64,000 bases of DNA from Luscinia megarhynchos (Eukaryota; Chordata; Aves; Passeriformes; Turdidae): the NCBI GenBank assembly GCA_034336665.1, contig JAPFBE010000003.1, positions 67,127,352-67,191,351 on the forward strand, given 5' to 3'. Below, piece after piece: positions 48,001 through 60,826 of this stretch. The position numbers and the translations under genes were made by a program. The notes beneath the pieces are model-generated. The model was not told the origin of the DNA and did no database searches. It saw only the letters and a list, made by a program, of their open reading frames with translations. Within the stretch, counting starts at the first letter, position 1. Every line of letters begins with the position of its first letter.

Positions 48001-51000
48001 CCTCTGCCATTTGTTCATTAAAGAAGTCTACCCAATATTCAACTTGGTAGATTAACAAAAGAAGCTATCCCTGCAGAGCTGGAAACAAGCTGCCTTATGC
48101 CACTTGCCAATAGTCTCTACAGGACTTAATTTAACATATTCATTTGCTCACAAAACTGCTTGAAGAACAACAAATACATCCTTTACAAGGACAAAGAAAC
48201 TCTCTAGTCCCCTACTTTGTCGATCAAATTAATCACAAATACCCAAAAATCTGTATTCTTCCTTGCTTTATTTGCACATGTATGTTTGATTCTGCATGAG
48301 TGAGAGTACCCATAAAACTAACTCTTAACCAAAATACCTCAAATGCCCATCACTAGAAGACCCCACCAAACATGCCAATTAAATCTACAACCATGCAAAA
48401 TGTTCTGAGGGCCAAGCACCAGACATAGCATTCCCAGGCAATAGATATGGGGAAAGAAACAACTAGCTTTACTCATACACACACATGTATACTTCTATAA
48501 ATATATATTTTGATACATGCATTTTTTTATGTTCACCTCTCTGATCAGTACTTTTCCTTTGTTACAGAACAGCTGAAGACCTGCTGTTCCCAGTAGGAGG
48601 AAGTGGATGCCCAGACTCTCTCAAGAGGATTTAAATGATTCAATACATGGCAAGAGCATCCATCACACATTGCTTTACCTTACAAAAATTCTGATAGTGA
48701 GTTAAGGTTACAAATGGGAACAGAATATCCCGATGGGACTTCTGACAGATCTGATCACCTTCCATGTGAGCAAAGGGCAAGGGGTGTTTCAGAGTCCCTG
48801 TTCTCCACAGCTGCAAAGCCAGGACTCAGTCTGAAAATGTGAGAAAAAACCTAGACCTGCACCCAGATCTGCCACACTACAGACCTTACAAGCAGACACC
48901 ATGCTGAAACGTCTAAGATGGACTTAAACCAACCACTTGAGATTGACTTTTAGAACAGAGCACCTGAACAGCTCACTAATTTCCTGAATTTAGTTGCCAG
49001 AGCAGGTGCTTAAGCATGATTTTCAAGGTCATGCTGTGCATGACCCGATGGCTGCCTTAAGCCATCTCCCACCCTTGGCCAGTAGAAGTCAGTCCCACAC
49101 GCAGAACACACAGCACAGACTTTCCCCAGGAGTAGATGGATTCCTATGGGATGTCTCAGCACCGGCCAACAACATACTGAAAGTTGTGCTTGGTTTCCAC
49201 ACATAGAGATCCTGGGATTAATGATGTTCTTGGGATTAAGCATGTACAAAAATATTCTGCCTGAAGAAGGAAAAGAAAGAGTGTGAGAACAGAAGTCAAT
49301 GATGAAGAGAAAAATGCACACTCTGCTACCTGCTTAAAGAAAACAAGATATGCAGAACAAGATTAGACACATGGTGCCCACACTATTCAGCTACTTGTTT
49401 ATCAAACTGTAAAACATTGCATCAGATCCTGTTAAACTAATTGGAAATTATTTTTAAAATGGGAAAACTACTCTCACCTTTTAAATTTTCTTTTTCTAAT
49501 AACTTCCAAGTCTATAGAGATCTCATCTCTCCTGTCACTTTAAGAGCTTATTTTATTTGCTAGCATGTAAATCCACTTGAAGAAATCATCTGTCTTTAGC
49601 TTAGAGGGTTGAATAAAAGGCTTAAATGCCAAAGAAATCAGCACATTCATTTATTTTTCAACATTCTCTGATACAGCAAGTCTGTGATGCATCACTTGGA
49701 TGCTTATTGAGGAGAAGGAATGGCATCACAGACAGTGAAATGAAACTGAATCTAACAATGTATGCCAGCAGAAAAAAAAGAAATTGCTTTGCAGAAGAAT
49801 TCATAAGCAAACTGTTTAAATTGTTTCTTCAAACCAGTACAGGTGTCCGCCACCTTCTTCTTGTAACTCTTGATACAAGTTGGTACAGGCCATTGTTTAT
49901 TTAAGTGTTCAACTGCAGAAAATAAAAAAACATATGTGGAAAAGGAAAAAAAAAATCACCACTTCACGCACAATAGTTCAAATTCTACAAAATATTGCCA
50001 GTGGCTTTGAAAATGCACCATGGTGGCTCATGGTTTCTTGTGCATTTTCGGGAGGCACACGCTGCTGCCGTGGCTCACCAGGCAGGGCAGGGACAGTCTG
50101 GGACTGGTGAGACCACAGCAAACACATAATGCTCAACTCTGCACTGATCTTTCACCTCTGCAGCTGTCTCAGCACCTGGGCAGCACGTGAGGACTAAGCC
50201 AAAACCAGCTGTTAGAATGGGCAGGGTAGTGCTGGCAAATGGCTGCATATTAACAAGAAAGTATTGCCTTAGTCCCTGAGTTTATGACTTGCTTTGCTAC
50301 ATGCTGCTCTTTATTGCTCTTCTCCATCCTAAAGCCTGCAAGCTACTCTTAGTTAATACTTGCACTTCCCTCCTCATACTGCTTTTCTCTCGTCTTTTTT
50401 AACCTGACTCATATTTTCAATATTCTAGACTTGAATGTGATTAAGAGTCACCAGATGGTATCACTGGAGATGGCTTTGCTGATCTTATTTAAACTGGCTT
50501 ATTTGAGAGCAGTTCCTTCCTGAAGAAATGTTTATGGCTAAGTGTGATACATTGACAGTTTCAGTTGTGAAGAGGTTGAAGAGTAAAATCTATTTTGTGT
50601 AAATGAGGTTGTTTTTTTACAAGACTGATATGTGGGTTCTGCCTATTGGTTACATCTCTGCAAGCAAACAGCCAGGAGCCTTGTAAATCCAAAATCAATC
50701 TGTGGAGAAGTTTGCCTATATTATTAAATTTGCTAGGATCCTAGAAAGAATTGTAAAGGTCTGATACTCTTGGGAGGAGGAAAAGTCAAAGCAGCGTGAG
50801 AGCTCTGCTGGATCACTGACAGCCTACAGGAATGTGCTGCTTTGAAAATCGGTTCTTTATCAAAGGTTTGCAGGCATATATTGCCTGCAAAAGCTAAAAT
50901 GGAAATGCATTTTTTGTTTCATCATGCTACACACAGCAATCAGGAGTGGAACAATTCAGTCTGATGAGAGTTTTCATTCCTTTTCTTTTGGGGAAAAAAG

Positions 51001-54000
51001 AAAATCTGAATAGCTTTTTTGTTTTTCAGTACTTGCCTTGTTCCACCACTCTAATGTACAGCTTTCACCCGCTCTCTCAACTGCCACTTATACACTTTCT
51101 AAAGCACAGGAATATTAGTTTTTCTTACAAAAGGGAAGAGGTGTTTAATAAATAAGGAAAAGCAGGAGTTCACTTTTACTGCAGTCATTTGTCACAGAAA
51201 GGGCAGGGTGAGTGAACAAGATCTTTGTTAGGTGGCATTTTTAATACCCTTGAAATACTCTAGTATTCTGTGTAACCAGTCTCTGCTTAAAAACTGCCTC
51301 TTGCTGCATCTACACAGAAATCTGCACCAGGGAACTGGGGAGCATACACACATTACATGCCATATTAAAGCTGTGGAGAAAAAGAGATCTAGGCATATTT
51401 TCTCTGAGCTTTCATGTCCTCTTCTTGTTCTTTTTCAACAAACCTTTAACAATCAGCTCCCTCACTGTGTCCTCGGTGTCCTACATAAGGATCTTTCTGG
51501 AAAAATGAAAGGTTTTCAGACCTGCTGCAACTCTCACCTGGGTAATGGGACTCTGCCCATTTAATAGCAGCCAGGCTGCACCCCAAGAACTTGATGTTGC
51601 AGACTCCAGAGCACTTGCTGTGATCACTGAGTAGCCTCATTTAGCAGAACAGGCAGCCCATAACCTTCTCACCTCTGGCAGGAGAGCACTGAGGCGTTTC
51701 AAATGATGCCATGATTGTAACACATCCAAAGTTACTCCATCATTCATCAGTTTGAAAACCGAGTTAATTAAGTGACAACAGAAAGTGTTGTGCTGCAAAG
51801 GAAACAAAAGAAGAACATTTTCTTGCCTTGAGGTGATTTTCATTTAAGCCTTGATCCTGCCAAAGTTTGTGCACCTGCTTAAGTATGTAACCAGCTCTGC
51901 TTCTGTTAGGTAATTCCTTCAGTCTGTGCCCATTGACTCCAGCCGTGGTGGCACTGACTTCATACTGAAGGTCCTGGATAAATGTTTGCAGGCTGCCTGG
52001 CATTGGATCTCAGCATTCTGGAGCATGAACCATGCCAGGATCTGGGTGGGTTAGTGTGGAACAGCCCTGAGCATCAAATCATGGTTAATTTTCCAGCTGA
52101 GCAGAGTGGGGAGCAGAAAACACCATGCTGGTGGGGAGGAGAGAAAGAGATTGGAGAGAATTCACTAAAGGTTGTCTCCAGCTGTATAAAAATTAAGCAC
52201 CTAGACTAAATTTTAAAGGCTTTTAAAATGGTCAATAGAAGGAAGTCAAGAATCTTATCTAAGAGCTCGATGTGATGGACATACTTTGTTCCACTGATGA
52301 CAGATGGAGGCTGCAAAAATAGCTTAGATAGGATATCCAGCATTTTTAAAGGACTAGATTTAGATGAGTTGAGTCCCACCCTTAGTTATGCTGAAGGGAG
52401 ATCTGAAAATGTGGCCTAAGTTTTTGTGCAAGGACAAGAATTGACACTCAGCTCCCTCATCTCTCAGTTGTGCCTGCAGCTGGCACCCAAGGCACCAGCC
52501 CCCTGCCAATGACAGACACAGCATAGGCGAGCACTGACACTGATGTCTGACAAAGCCTCCTTTTATTGAACTCTTCATTAAAATAATTTTAATAAATTAA
52601 TGAAACTAAGATTAATAAAAACTAATCAAGCTCTTTCAAAGCAACTACACCCACAAACTCAAACCTGTTCCCTCAGTCTTTCAGATTCTGTTGCTCTTCT
52701 GCTAACAATAAACCAATTAGAAGACTTCTAGTGCTGGCTATTTCAGAAGCAGTTGTCTCTGCAACAGAAGTACCTATCACTGTCCACAGAGACCTTGGGA
52801 CTGGAATGAGATTGGGAAGCTAGAATGAAATCAGGCTGTCTTGGGTTTCACGCTCAGGATGAGAAAAAGTGAAAATAGAGAAACAAAAAATCAATCCCAA
52901 CACTGGCAACATTCAGGACTCAAGTGGCAGTGAGCTTGGAAATTACATGGAATTCAGCTTCCCATTAATTTGCCCAGTCCCTAACATGTTGTAAACCTGG
53001 AATCATTTTGATTATATCAATGGAGTCAAAGTTATATAAAATTATTGTAAGAACTTAACGCAGCCCAAAGCCTGTTAAAAAAAATTCCTATCTTCAAGAT
53101 TCCATTTCCCAGAGCTACTACTTCTTTCTGTATTTTCCCCTTTAAATCTGAAAGAAAGGGGACTATTCATCAAAACAAAAAGCAATTATTCAGTGTTTCA
53201 TATACTGATAACATTCATCCTCAGGAAGTCTTTGTCGATTGTGCCTCATATGTATAGTTATAAAGTAAAAGAAACACAAAACTGTGGTGTCTCCATATCC
53301 TATGGATGACATGAGACTATTGTCCCATTATGTTTAAACAATGCACCACCACTCATGGAGAGTCTCCCCAACAACAGTGACCAGTTACCAGAGGTCAACC
53401 AATCTCTTTAGCCAATTAAAAATAGCATTTCTAGACACTGCTTCATTCAGATATTGTTTCTGATCTAAAGATTAATGAATGATAGAAAATAAGGCAAATA
53501 AAATATTACATTACATTGACATAACTTACATAAACAACAATTAAGTCAGCGCAGATTCTGAGTTGGGTTTTTGTTTCAGTTCAAGTAGTGTACAATTAGA
53601 TTTGCATGTAATCTATGTGAGTGCTTCAGCTAATTTAAAAAGTGTTCAGAGTATTAATATGTATGTGTGCATATAGATTGAGAGCTTTATAAACATATGT
53701 TTAAGTATATATACACATGCATATAAATAACAGCCTGAAATTACAGGTATATGAAGGCCCTCAAATTAAAAAAAACTCAATAGTTCTAATGTATTACAGA
53801 TAAGAGACATGAAATTCAAAGAAGCAAAAATGATTTCTTACTTCAATTTAGTATTTTTAGTACTAATTTTATAAATAGTAAATGTGAGCTATAATGGGAG
53901 CTCACTAATGTTTAGCTACCCACCAGAGACCCTTACAGTAAAAAAAAAAAAATGAACTTAGCTGCCTAATAGTGTAAAAAAATAACCTGCTGCAGTCAGC

Positions 54001-57000
54001 AGGACAGAGGGATGATAAAACACATTGGTACCCCAGGGTCCCTGCCAATTCTGGCTCTGCACAACTAATAGGCTACACTCAGCCTTGGGCTGCCGTGGCT
54101 CATGTCAGGCACAAACAATAGCTGGGATCCTGGTAGCACCAACGAGCAATCTGAGCTTCAGCCTTCACATCTAAGTTTCACAAAGCCATTCTGCTTTTCC
54201 ATCCTTGATCCGTCTGAGGCTGATACCTGGTGCTCTTCTACTGTTTTCTCTTGAACACTAACCATACATTTTCTCCATTTTTTTCTAGACAATTTCTTTT
54301 GCAGCATTGAGTTTTGCAACAGTCATTCCCCAAAGCCACAAATTCTTGTTCCTTTTTCTACACGGCTGTCATTTAATTTGATATGGCACTTTCCCTGATC
54401 TTTGACCTCCCTCTTCTCTGGAAAATTTTAGTAATTTTTGACAGCACAACCCTTACAATCAATTGTGTAGAACTTCTTCATTTTCACATATTATTTCCTG
54501 ATATTAAAGAGCATTTTACTCCTGTGTTTCGTTAAATTCAAGTTTCAAGTTCAGAGCTGTAGGATAACCTCAATGCTCCCCCTAGTTCCCCCTCGTTGTC
54601 AGGAAGCTGATCCAGGATGGAAGCTTCTCTGCTAAAATTTCTCCTTCCTGTTTCTTATATGTTATAAAATAAGAGACCTCTTCCCACTGTTTTCAGGGTT
54701 ATTTTTCTGTATGAACTGGACAGATGTATCCATTTATTCCTAGATATTCAGATAATTAAACCACCTCCAGACCTCTGGTGATTTGAGTACTCTCCAAAAC
54801 AGGCTTGGGGAATTCTTGTTCTTATTCCACCTTTGTACCCTCTTCTATCAGTCCTCAGCCCTGCTCTTAGGAGTTACCTGATGTAATTTGTGACAACACT
54901 ATGCCATATCTCAGCAACACCCACTAGATTGGCAGAGCACAGTTCCTGCCTGGTTCAGCTGCATCAGGAAGGTCAGGAATAACCTCAGGCACTCAGCGTC
55001 ACTCAGTTTTTTCCTGCAGTCTTCTGTTTGTACACGGGTTCTGCAGATGTGAGGGGGAAAACAAACTCTTAACGCAAATTGGGGCATTCAGAGGAACAAT
55101 GTGAGTTGGTTTAAACTGGCTGTGTGTTTTTATTTTCCAGCAAGATCAATCTGATCTTAACTTAAAAAATATCTGATGAGTAACTGAAAAAAATAGATAA
55201 ATAAACCATGATTCTGCCTAGCAGTGTGTATTCTAAACACTACAAAATCTCAGAGGTCCTTCTGTTGCGTTCCTGCTGGTTTAGAGAAAGGTGTGGACCT
55301 GAGGAATGTTGTTCCCAGAAGCCTGCTGGCATTGACGGAGAGGCTGATAGGACCCACATGCTGGTTTAGCTTGACACAGGAGCAGCAAATAGGCAAAAAT
55401 CAATGTTCTTCCAAGGGGAAAAGAGACAGTTTAGTTAAAAAAAAAAATCTGAACACAGAAAATAGGAGTTTTTTGCAGCAGCCAGAATGAGGAAACAGCA
55501 GCACATAGGGGCAGACAGCAGGTGGCAAGCACTCCGTGGGATCCAGCCCTCATTTCCAGTGAAGCTTTTTGCCTCAACACTTCTTTGTAAGGTTCCTGAA
55601 ATTAATGTGACTGAGTCATACCGAGTTGAATGCAAACTTGGCTCTGTAAGAGTTAAAAAAAAAGGCCACATGTTTCTACAAAGGTATTAAAAGTATCCTG
55701 TCGAGTAACCCGGTGTGTTCCTTGCTGCCCTGGATATCTTGACGCTATGGCTGCCAGAGAGGGAAAGAATCCTGATCTGTCCCATGGCCAAACCCAAAAG
55801 AATTAAACCCTTTGTCTTAGGAGCCTTTCACCTTCTCAGGGAGCTCTGAAAATCTGGAGGCAAATCAGAAATTGCCTTAAAAGAAATTTCTTGATGGTGC
55901 GTTACCTCTCCTGAAGATGCTCCTGTTCACAGCCTGCCTCAAAGGGAAAACACTGGAGGACAGTACTGGGCTGAAAGATTTTAATGTCAGCCGTGGGATG
56001 TAAGCTCAATGTGGTCTCCAACCCCAGCAATAACAACACTCAGGAGAGTGCTGCTCTTCTGAAAAACGGCAATCAGTCTCACATGTTAACACTAGGTTAT
56101 GCTGCCATTAAGGCTATAAACGACATGAAGTTTTGTGCTCCAGGGCACAAACCTCTGGCACCTTTGGCAGCAGTGGAAACTTAGCAAATAAGATGATTAT
56201 AATGTGATTGTCTACTGCAGGGGTCTGTGTGTCCTTCTCTGAAGCACTTGATGGCCACTGCTGGAGACAGGATATCACATTGGCTGGACTACTAATCTGA
56301 TTTAGTATAAGAGACCTTTTATTCCTATTAAGCACGTCTCAGTACAGAGTCAGCTTTCAACTAGTACTAATGGCCATGAAACACTTAATCTGCAGCCCAG
56401 TCTACTTGTAGACACCTGGCACAATTCTTCTCTAAGGCAATACAGAATGGCCAAATTCTACTTGTATCATGTCATATTTTTTAAATAAGGAATGAAATAT
56501 CAGTTGCATACTTCGTCGATTTCCCCCATAAATTGTCAAAGTAGGGATGATGAATGATTTTTTACCTCGATGTCCAAATTCAAATGACACTTCTGCAAAG
56601 GAGATTTAATGGAAATAATATTTGTACATTTGACTACAGGATTAGGTCCCAAAAAGAGAATAGCCTTTTAAGCTTTCTATATTGCTAGCATTCCTCTTGA
56701 ACAGCATTTCCCCTTTTTCCCTTGGTCTTTGGATGTGGAAAAGATTTGTTTTCAGATATGTATGCCTGTAGTACTTGCTTGGGATTTATCTGCAAGCTGA
56801 TCCCAGACTCAGCCTGTGGTTATGCTTTTGCAGGGTCCCCTGTTCCAGACAACTACTGCTGACCACAACTCTCATTTCCTCTCTCAGCAAATGTGAAATG
56901 AATACTATCATAACAGCATTTCTTAATACATGCCAAAGAGAAAAGGTCGTTTTTCTGTTTTATATTTGACCACCCTGCATTTCAAGTATATGACCTCACC

Positions 57001-59559
57001 TCTATAAAACTGGTAAGCTTTATCCCTGTCATCATATGTAGTGCAACTTCTACCAGGATCAGCACCTATTCTTATTTATTTGCCCATCACACAATCACCT
57101 TGAAATGATCTCCAGCATGTACGAGTTGTACCAGATCCTCCATTCATATGTGTTTCGTCATCACAGATAAGAGCCAGGGGAAAAAAAATAATTCAAACGT
57201 GACATAAATATCAGCTGTTGGGCAAACCCAGCACTATGAACCTTTCAGGACAGGACACAATACTGTACTGTGCCTAATACTAGGGCATTCTGGCTAGCAG
57301 TCATAACTATAGATTCAAATAGATGGCATTCAAAATAATAATTTAAAAGGTAATTGGCATCTCTTGGTCGGTACTGCTGTGTATCAGAGAGGACCTGATC
57401 CTCATTCATATAACACTTAGAGAAGCTGGCCAAGTCAACTGCATACACAAAGCAGAAAAGACTCAAAGTAGTCAGGACTCCTGATTCCTCCTGAACCCCA
57501 CTGCTTCACCAACACATGATCCTTCCTCTTGATGGACTGCTAAAATAGAGGCAAAAATGCAAAAGCCATAGAATTATGCTGGTTTCCTTTCCTGTGGTTA
57601 TGTCCTTTGGATGTGTTTATCATTATGCACCACAGAAGAGTTCCTCCATGAGAACATTAAAAAGAGCCATCTCTTTTCATCCAGTGGATGTGCCCTGCAG
57701 CTGCCTGCTTGCCTTGCTGACCCCTCATCCAGTTTGCCTGTGCTTGCTGCTGTCCTTACTTGCCTGACTTGCTTGGGCACATGGACTTCTTGATGTTCAG
57801 TGGATGGGTATTTCCACATAATCTTTGGCAATCCACCCTGTGAGCTGCAAAGGATTGCAAAGCCCCACTGTCTGCATTGCCTGTTTGTAGGGGAGGTGGG
57901 AAGGGCCATGCACCTCAGCAGACACAGAGTGGTCAAGGACATAACTGCGCTGCCACCAACTTCAGGTTACATCAGGAGACAGCTGTGGTGTGCAGTGCCG
58001 GTAAAGCAGCTGTGGTGCCTGCTCTCTTGCCCCTACAACAAGAGTGCTAGTGGGAAAGGTATGGGCAGGGCACTTCCTAAACTACCTGGATCACCTTGGG
58101 GCACTTGTGCAGGGTTGCTGTCTGAGAGGAGGGAAAGGGCTGGTCTGCAGGATGGCCTTGGAGCAGATCTTACCTCCTGGTTAAATTTTAGCTGCTGTAT
58201 GTAAGTTTCTTGTTTGTTTGTTTGTTTTTCAGGGAAAAGCCCACGTTAGTAAGGCTCTAATAATAAACTCTACTAAGCAAGATCTTTTATAATTCCTTAG
58301 TCTGTCACTGATTCAATCAGGGAGTCATAGATACCCAAGAATGCATAATGTTTGAAAGAGAGAGCCATCTTTCAAGCCTCATCTCTTTAACTCTCCTCTT
58401 TACTTTCTCTGCCCCTCAAGGACAGCCAGTCAGAGAGAGAGTAAGCGGTGCTTCAACAACTTGCTATTGCTCCCACAAACTCAAGACCTTTTATCCTGTT
58501 GGTGTCTAGAAGGCCTGACAGAGATTGGGGCTGTCACTGACTCCCAAAAATGTACAATCTAAGCGAATTCGGCTGACAAGAGCGGGAGTGACACACCTAA
58601 AGTCACACAATGCGGCAGTACAGAATCCTCACAGAGATCACACGTGCACGGCCACTTCTGCTGGCCCCCAACTCTTTTCCCAGGCATCAAATGGGGCTGC
58701 TTGCTGTCAGATTTATCTTCTGAAGTTAGAAGTTTTGTACTCTTTTGGGGCAGAGTACAAAGTAAAGAATTATAACCCCTGCAAGGAACAGTGTTTTGCC
58801 AGGGGTTGCCTTTGCAGTATGAAGTCCTAAAGAGGAAAGGCAGATTCGAAATTTTAGAATTAAAGGGAACAACTTCGTCTTAATTTCCTGTGGTTTTGCA
58901 TGAGATTTGTCCACAAAGGAACCATCTGTCACCATCTGCTTGATTTTCTTGATTTATTTTTCTTTTCTTGGGACAGTTTCACAGTATGGGTATGTGAATG
59001 TGCCTACCCACACCCCTCTCAAAAGGCCAACTCATTTCTTCAGCAGACATGTGGCTTGTGGATTTTTTTGTGTATTTGAGCTGCAGTGCACTTTTCATCA
59101 GGCACCGCCTTTCTTTGTTGAATGCTGGTCTCCAGGAGCTGTCTGGAATAAGGGATAAAACACCAGTTGCACACACAGATTCTGACAACTTGGGTTCATA
59201 ACAAAGTGCAGAGCTCTTCAGGAAGCAAGGTGGTTTTTGAAGGGGCATTTTTACATGATTGATGAAGGCACTCCCTTTCTCTGGGTATTTCCAAGGTGGC
59301 AGTCATTGTTCGCACCGTGAATCTTACAGGAGTTTATTCCATTATTAAATCTACAGAGTTTGGAAAACAAAAAATTAAATAATTAAAATAATTTTAAAAA
59401 AAGATAAAAACCCTAAAGAAAAATCTATAGAACAATGCGAGAATGAGAAATACAAAAATGTGACATACAGACTTGAAGATCTGGGGTGCAAAACTATTAA
59501 AACAGTAGCATGAAAATGTAGCTTATCTACAGGCAATCTGTAGAGGGATTCTTGTCAGG
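48001..59559. other. AT-rich gene-free stretch upstream of UBL3
   Basis: Visibly richer in A and T than the left half, with few CpGs and no recognisable CR1 or LTR over about 11.5 kb. It contains TA-rich simple sequence near 48,480-48,530 and 53,660-53,730, an A12 run at 53,941-53,952 and a (TTTG)n run at about 58,210-58,227. The open frames are short and unlike known proteins. A TAA-, ATT-rich, repeat-poor flank of this kind is where distal regulatory elements of the neighbouring gene could lie, but none can be named from sequence. Confidence 0.5.
58210..58227 (+). repeat. (TTTG)n microsatellite
   Basis: About four tandem TTTG units followed by a TTTTTCAG end. This is a simple repeat only. 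Confidence 0.75.
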
Positions 59560-59805
59560 AACTAATGATAGGAGGATGGTTAATAGGACAAGGAGCAATG
59601 AGTCCAAACATAAAGAGGGACAATATAGATATTAGGAAGAAATTCTTTACTCAGAGGGCAGTGCAGCACTGGAAAAGGCTGCTTAGGCAGGTTGTGGATG
59701 TTCAAGGCCAGGTTGGATAAGGCCTCGAGCAACCTAGTCTCGTGGCAGGGTGGATTAGGACTAGATGATCTTTAAGCTCCAGTCCAAACCCTCAACATTC
59801 TATGG
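59560..59805 (+). mobile_element. CR1 LINE 3'-end fragment, sense strand
   Basis: The stretch reads as the 3' terminal part of an avian CR1 element in sense orientation. It contains the family's 'attaggaagaaattcttta' segment, the 'caaggccaggttggat' segment, 'ctagatgatctttaa' and a final 'cattctatgg', which is where CR1 elements end in short TTCTATGA-type repeats. It is severely 5'-truncated, as is usual for CR1, and diverged by substitutions. It is the only plus-strand CR1 copy I recognised. It ends about 25-30 bases before the first CpG cluster of the UBL3 promoter island. Confidence 0.9.
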
Positions 59806-60198
59806 TAATTACTTTTTCTGGTTGTTGCTGGAAGCCGTCCAAGGGGACGGCGCGGGCCCACACGCCGGGAGCGGCACCCGCTGTGGGAGGCAGCGCCGCG
59901 GCGGGAGCTGCGCGCCCGCGGGGGGACAGCGCCGATTCCCTGCCCGGGGGAAGCGGCCGAGCCCCTCGGTGCCGGGAGCGCTCCGGGAGCGCCGCGGGGC
60001 CGAGGGGCTGCCCCGACGGGGCGGGCGGCCCGGGCCCGCGGAGGGAGGGAGGGTGGCCCCGCCCCGGCCCCGGCCGCCTACAAGCCCCATGGTGCCGCGC
60101 GGGGCGGCGGCGTGTGACGCGGCGGGAGCGGGGGCGGCGGAGGCGGCGGCGGAGGGTCCGTGTCTCCCCTGCCGCGTCCCCTCGCTCGGCTCGGCGGG

Positions 60199-60207
60199 CG
60201 CCATGTT
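60199..60207 (-). promoter_or_regulatory. YY1-type motif (CGCCATNTT)
   Basis: CGCCATGTT is the reverse complement of the YY1 core AANATGGCG. In CpG-island promoters YY1 sites are typically found within a few tens of bases downstream of the transcription start, which is why I use it to suggest where UBL3 transcription begins. The ATG inside the motif is also the first upstream ATG of the leader (ATG TTG GCT TGA). Occupancy cannot be judged from sequence. Confidence 0.45.
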
Positions 60208-60763
60208 GGCTTGAGCCGAAGATGACAGGGGGCGGCTGCGGGCGAGGATCGCGCTGAAGGAGCGGCACCTCCGGCTCGCAGCGCGGCTCTCGGGGGGCGG
60301 CCGGAGCCGCCGGCGGACGAGGCGGGGGAGGGAGGGAGGGCGGGCTGAGGAGGCGGCGGCGGCGATGCGAGCGGAGAGCTGAGGCTGCGGGAGGCGGCCG
60401 CCGTCGAACGCCCCCCGGCCCCCTCCGAGCGCCGCGGGGGAGGGCTCTCCCCTCCGAGCGCCCTCCCTCCCTTCGCTCCCCGGCCCGCGTCCCCGCCGGG
60501 CGCTCTTGGATGCCGCACACCGCCTAGGGGGGCCGCAGCCCGGCGTCCTCCCCAGCGGCCCCGGGCCCACCCCGGCCCTCCCGCCTCCCTGCCCCGCCGC
60601 CCAGGGCAGAGCCAGCTCCTGCCTGCGCGCCCGGGTCGCCCGCGCCGGCTGAGGAGGTGACTTGGACGCTCTATTATCCCGTGTGAATCATCCCGTCGTC
60701 ATTTGTCGGGGCTGGGAGAGAAGGCTGAGGGCGAGAAGGGGGGAAAAAGCCCGCACGCAGCTC

Positions 60764-60826
60764 ATGTGGCGGTGTAGTCCTGCAGCCTGCTCTACCTGGC
60801 ACCGCTGGTGCTGCCGCCGCCGCTGA
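60764..60826 (+). other. Upstream ORF in UBL3 leader (20 codons)
   Basis: The last and longest upstream ORF before the UBL3 start encodes 20 residues rich in Cys, Trp and Arg and stops 280 bases before the UBL3 ATG. Its ATG has T at -3 and T at +4, a weak context, so many ribosomes would be expected to bypass it. No coding conservation can be judged here, and it may be a passive feature of the leader. Confidence 0.35.

Noticed and set aside
58201..58232. Donor-like GTAAGT followed by an acceptor-like TTTTTCAG.
   Set aside because: They are only about 30 bases apart, too short for a vertebrate intron, and the acceptor-like part is the end of a TTTG microsatellite.
59792..60570. Two overlapping minus-strand frames of 242 and 253 codons, and shorter plus-strand frames, across the UBL3 CpG island.
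   Set aside because: They are rich in Arg, Pro, Ala and Gly in every frame, as expected in stop-poor GC-rich DNA, and overlap one another and the UBL3 promoter. No domain or homologue is recognisable.
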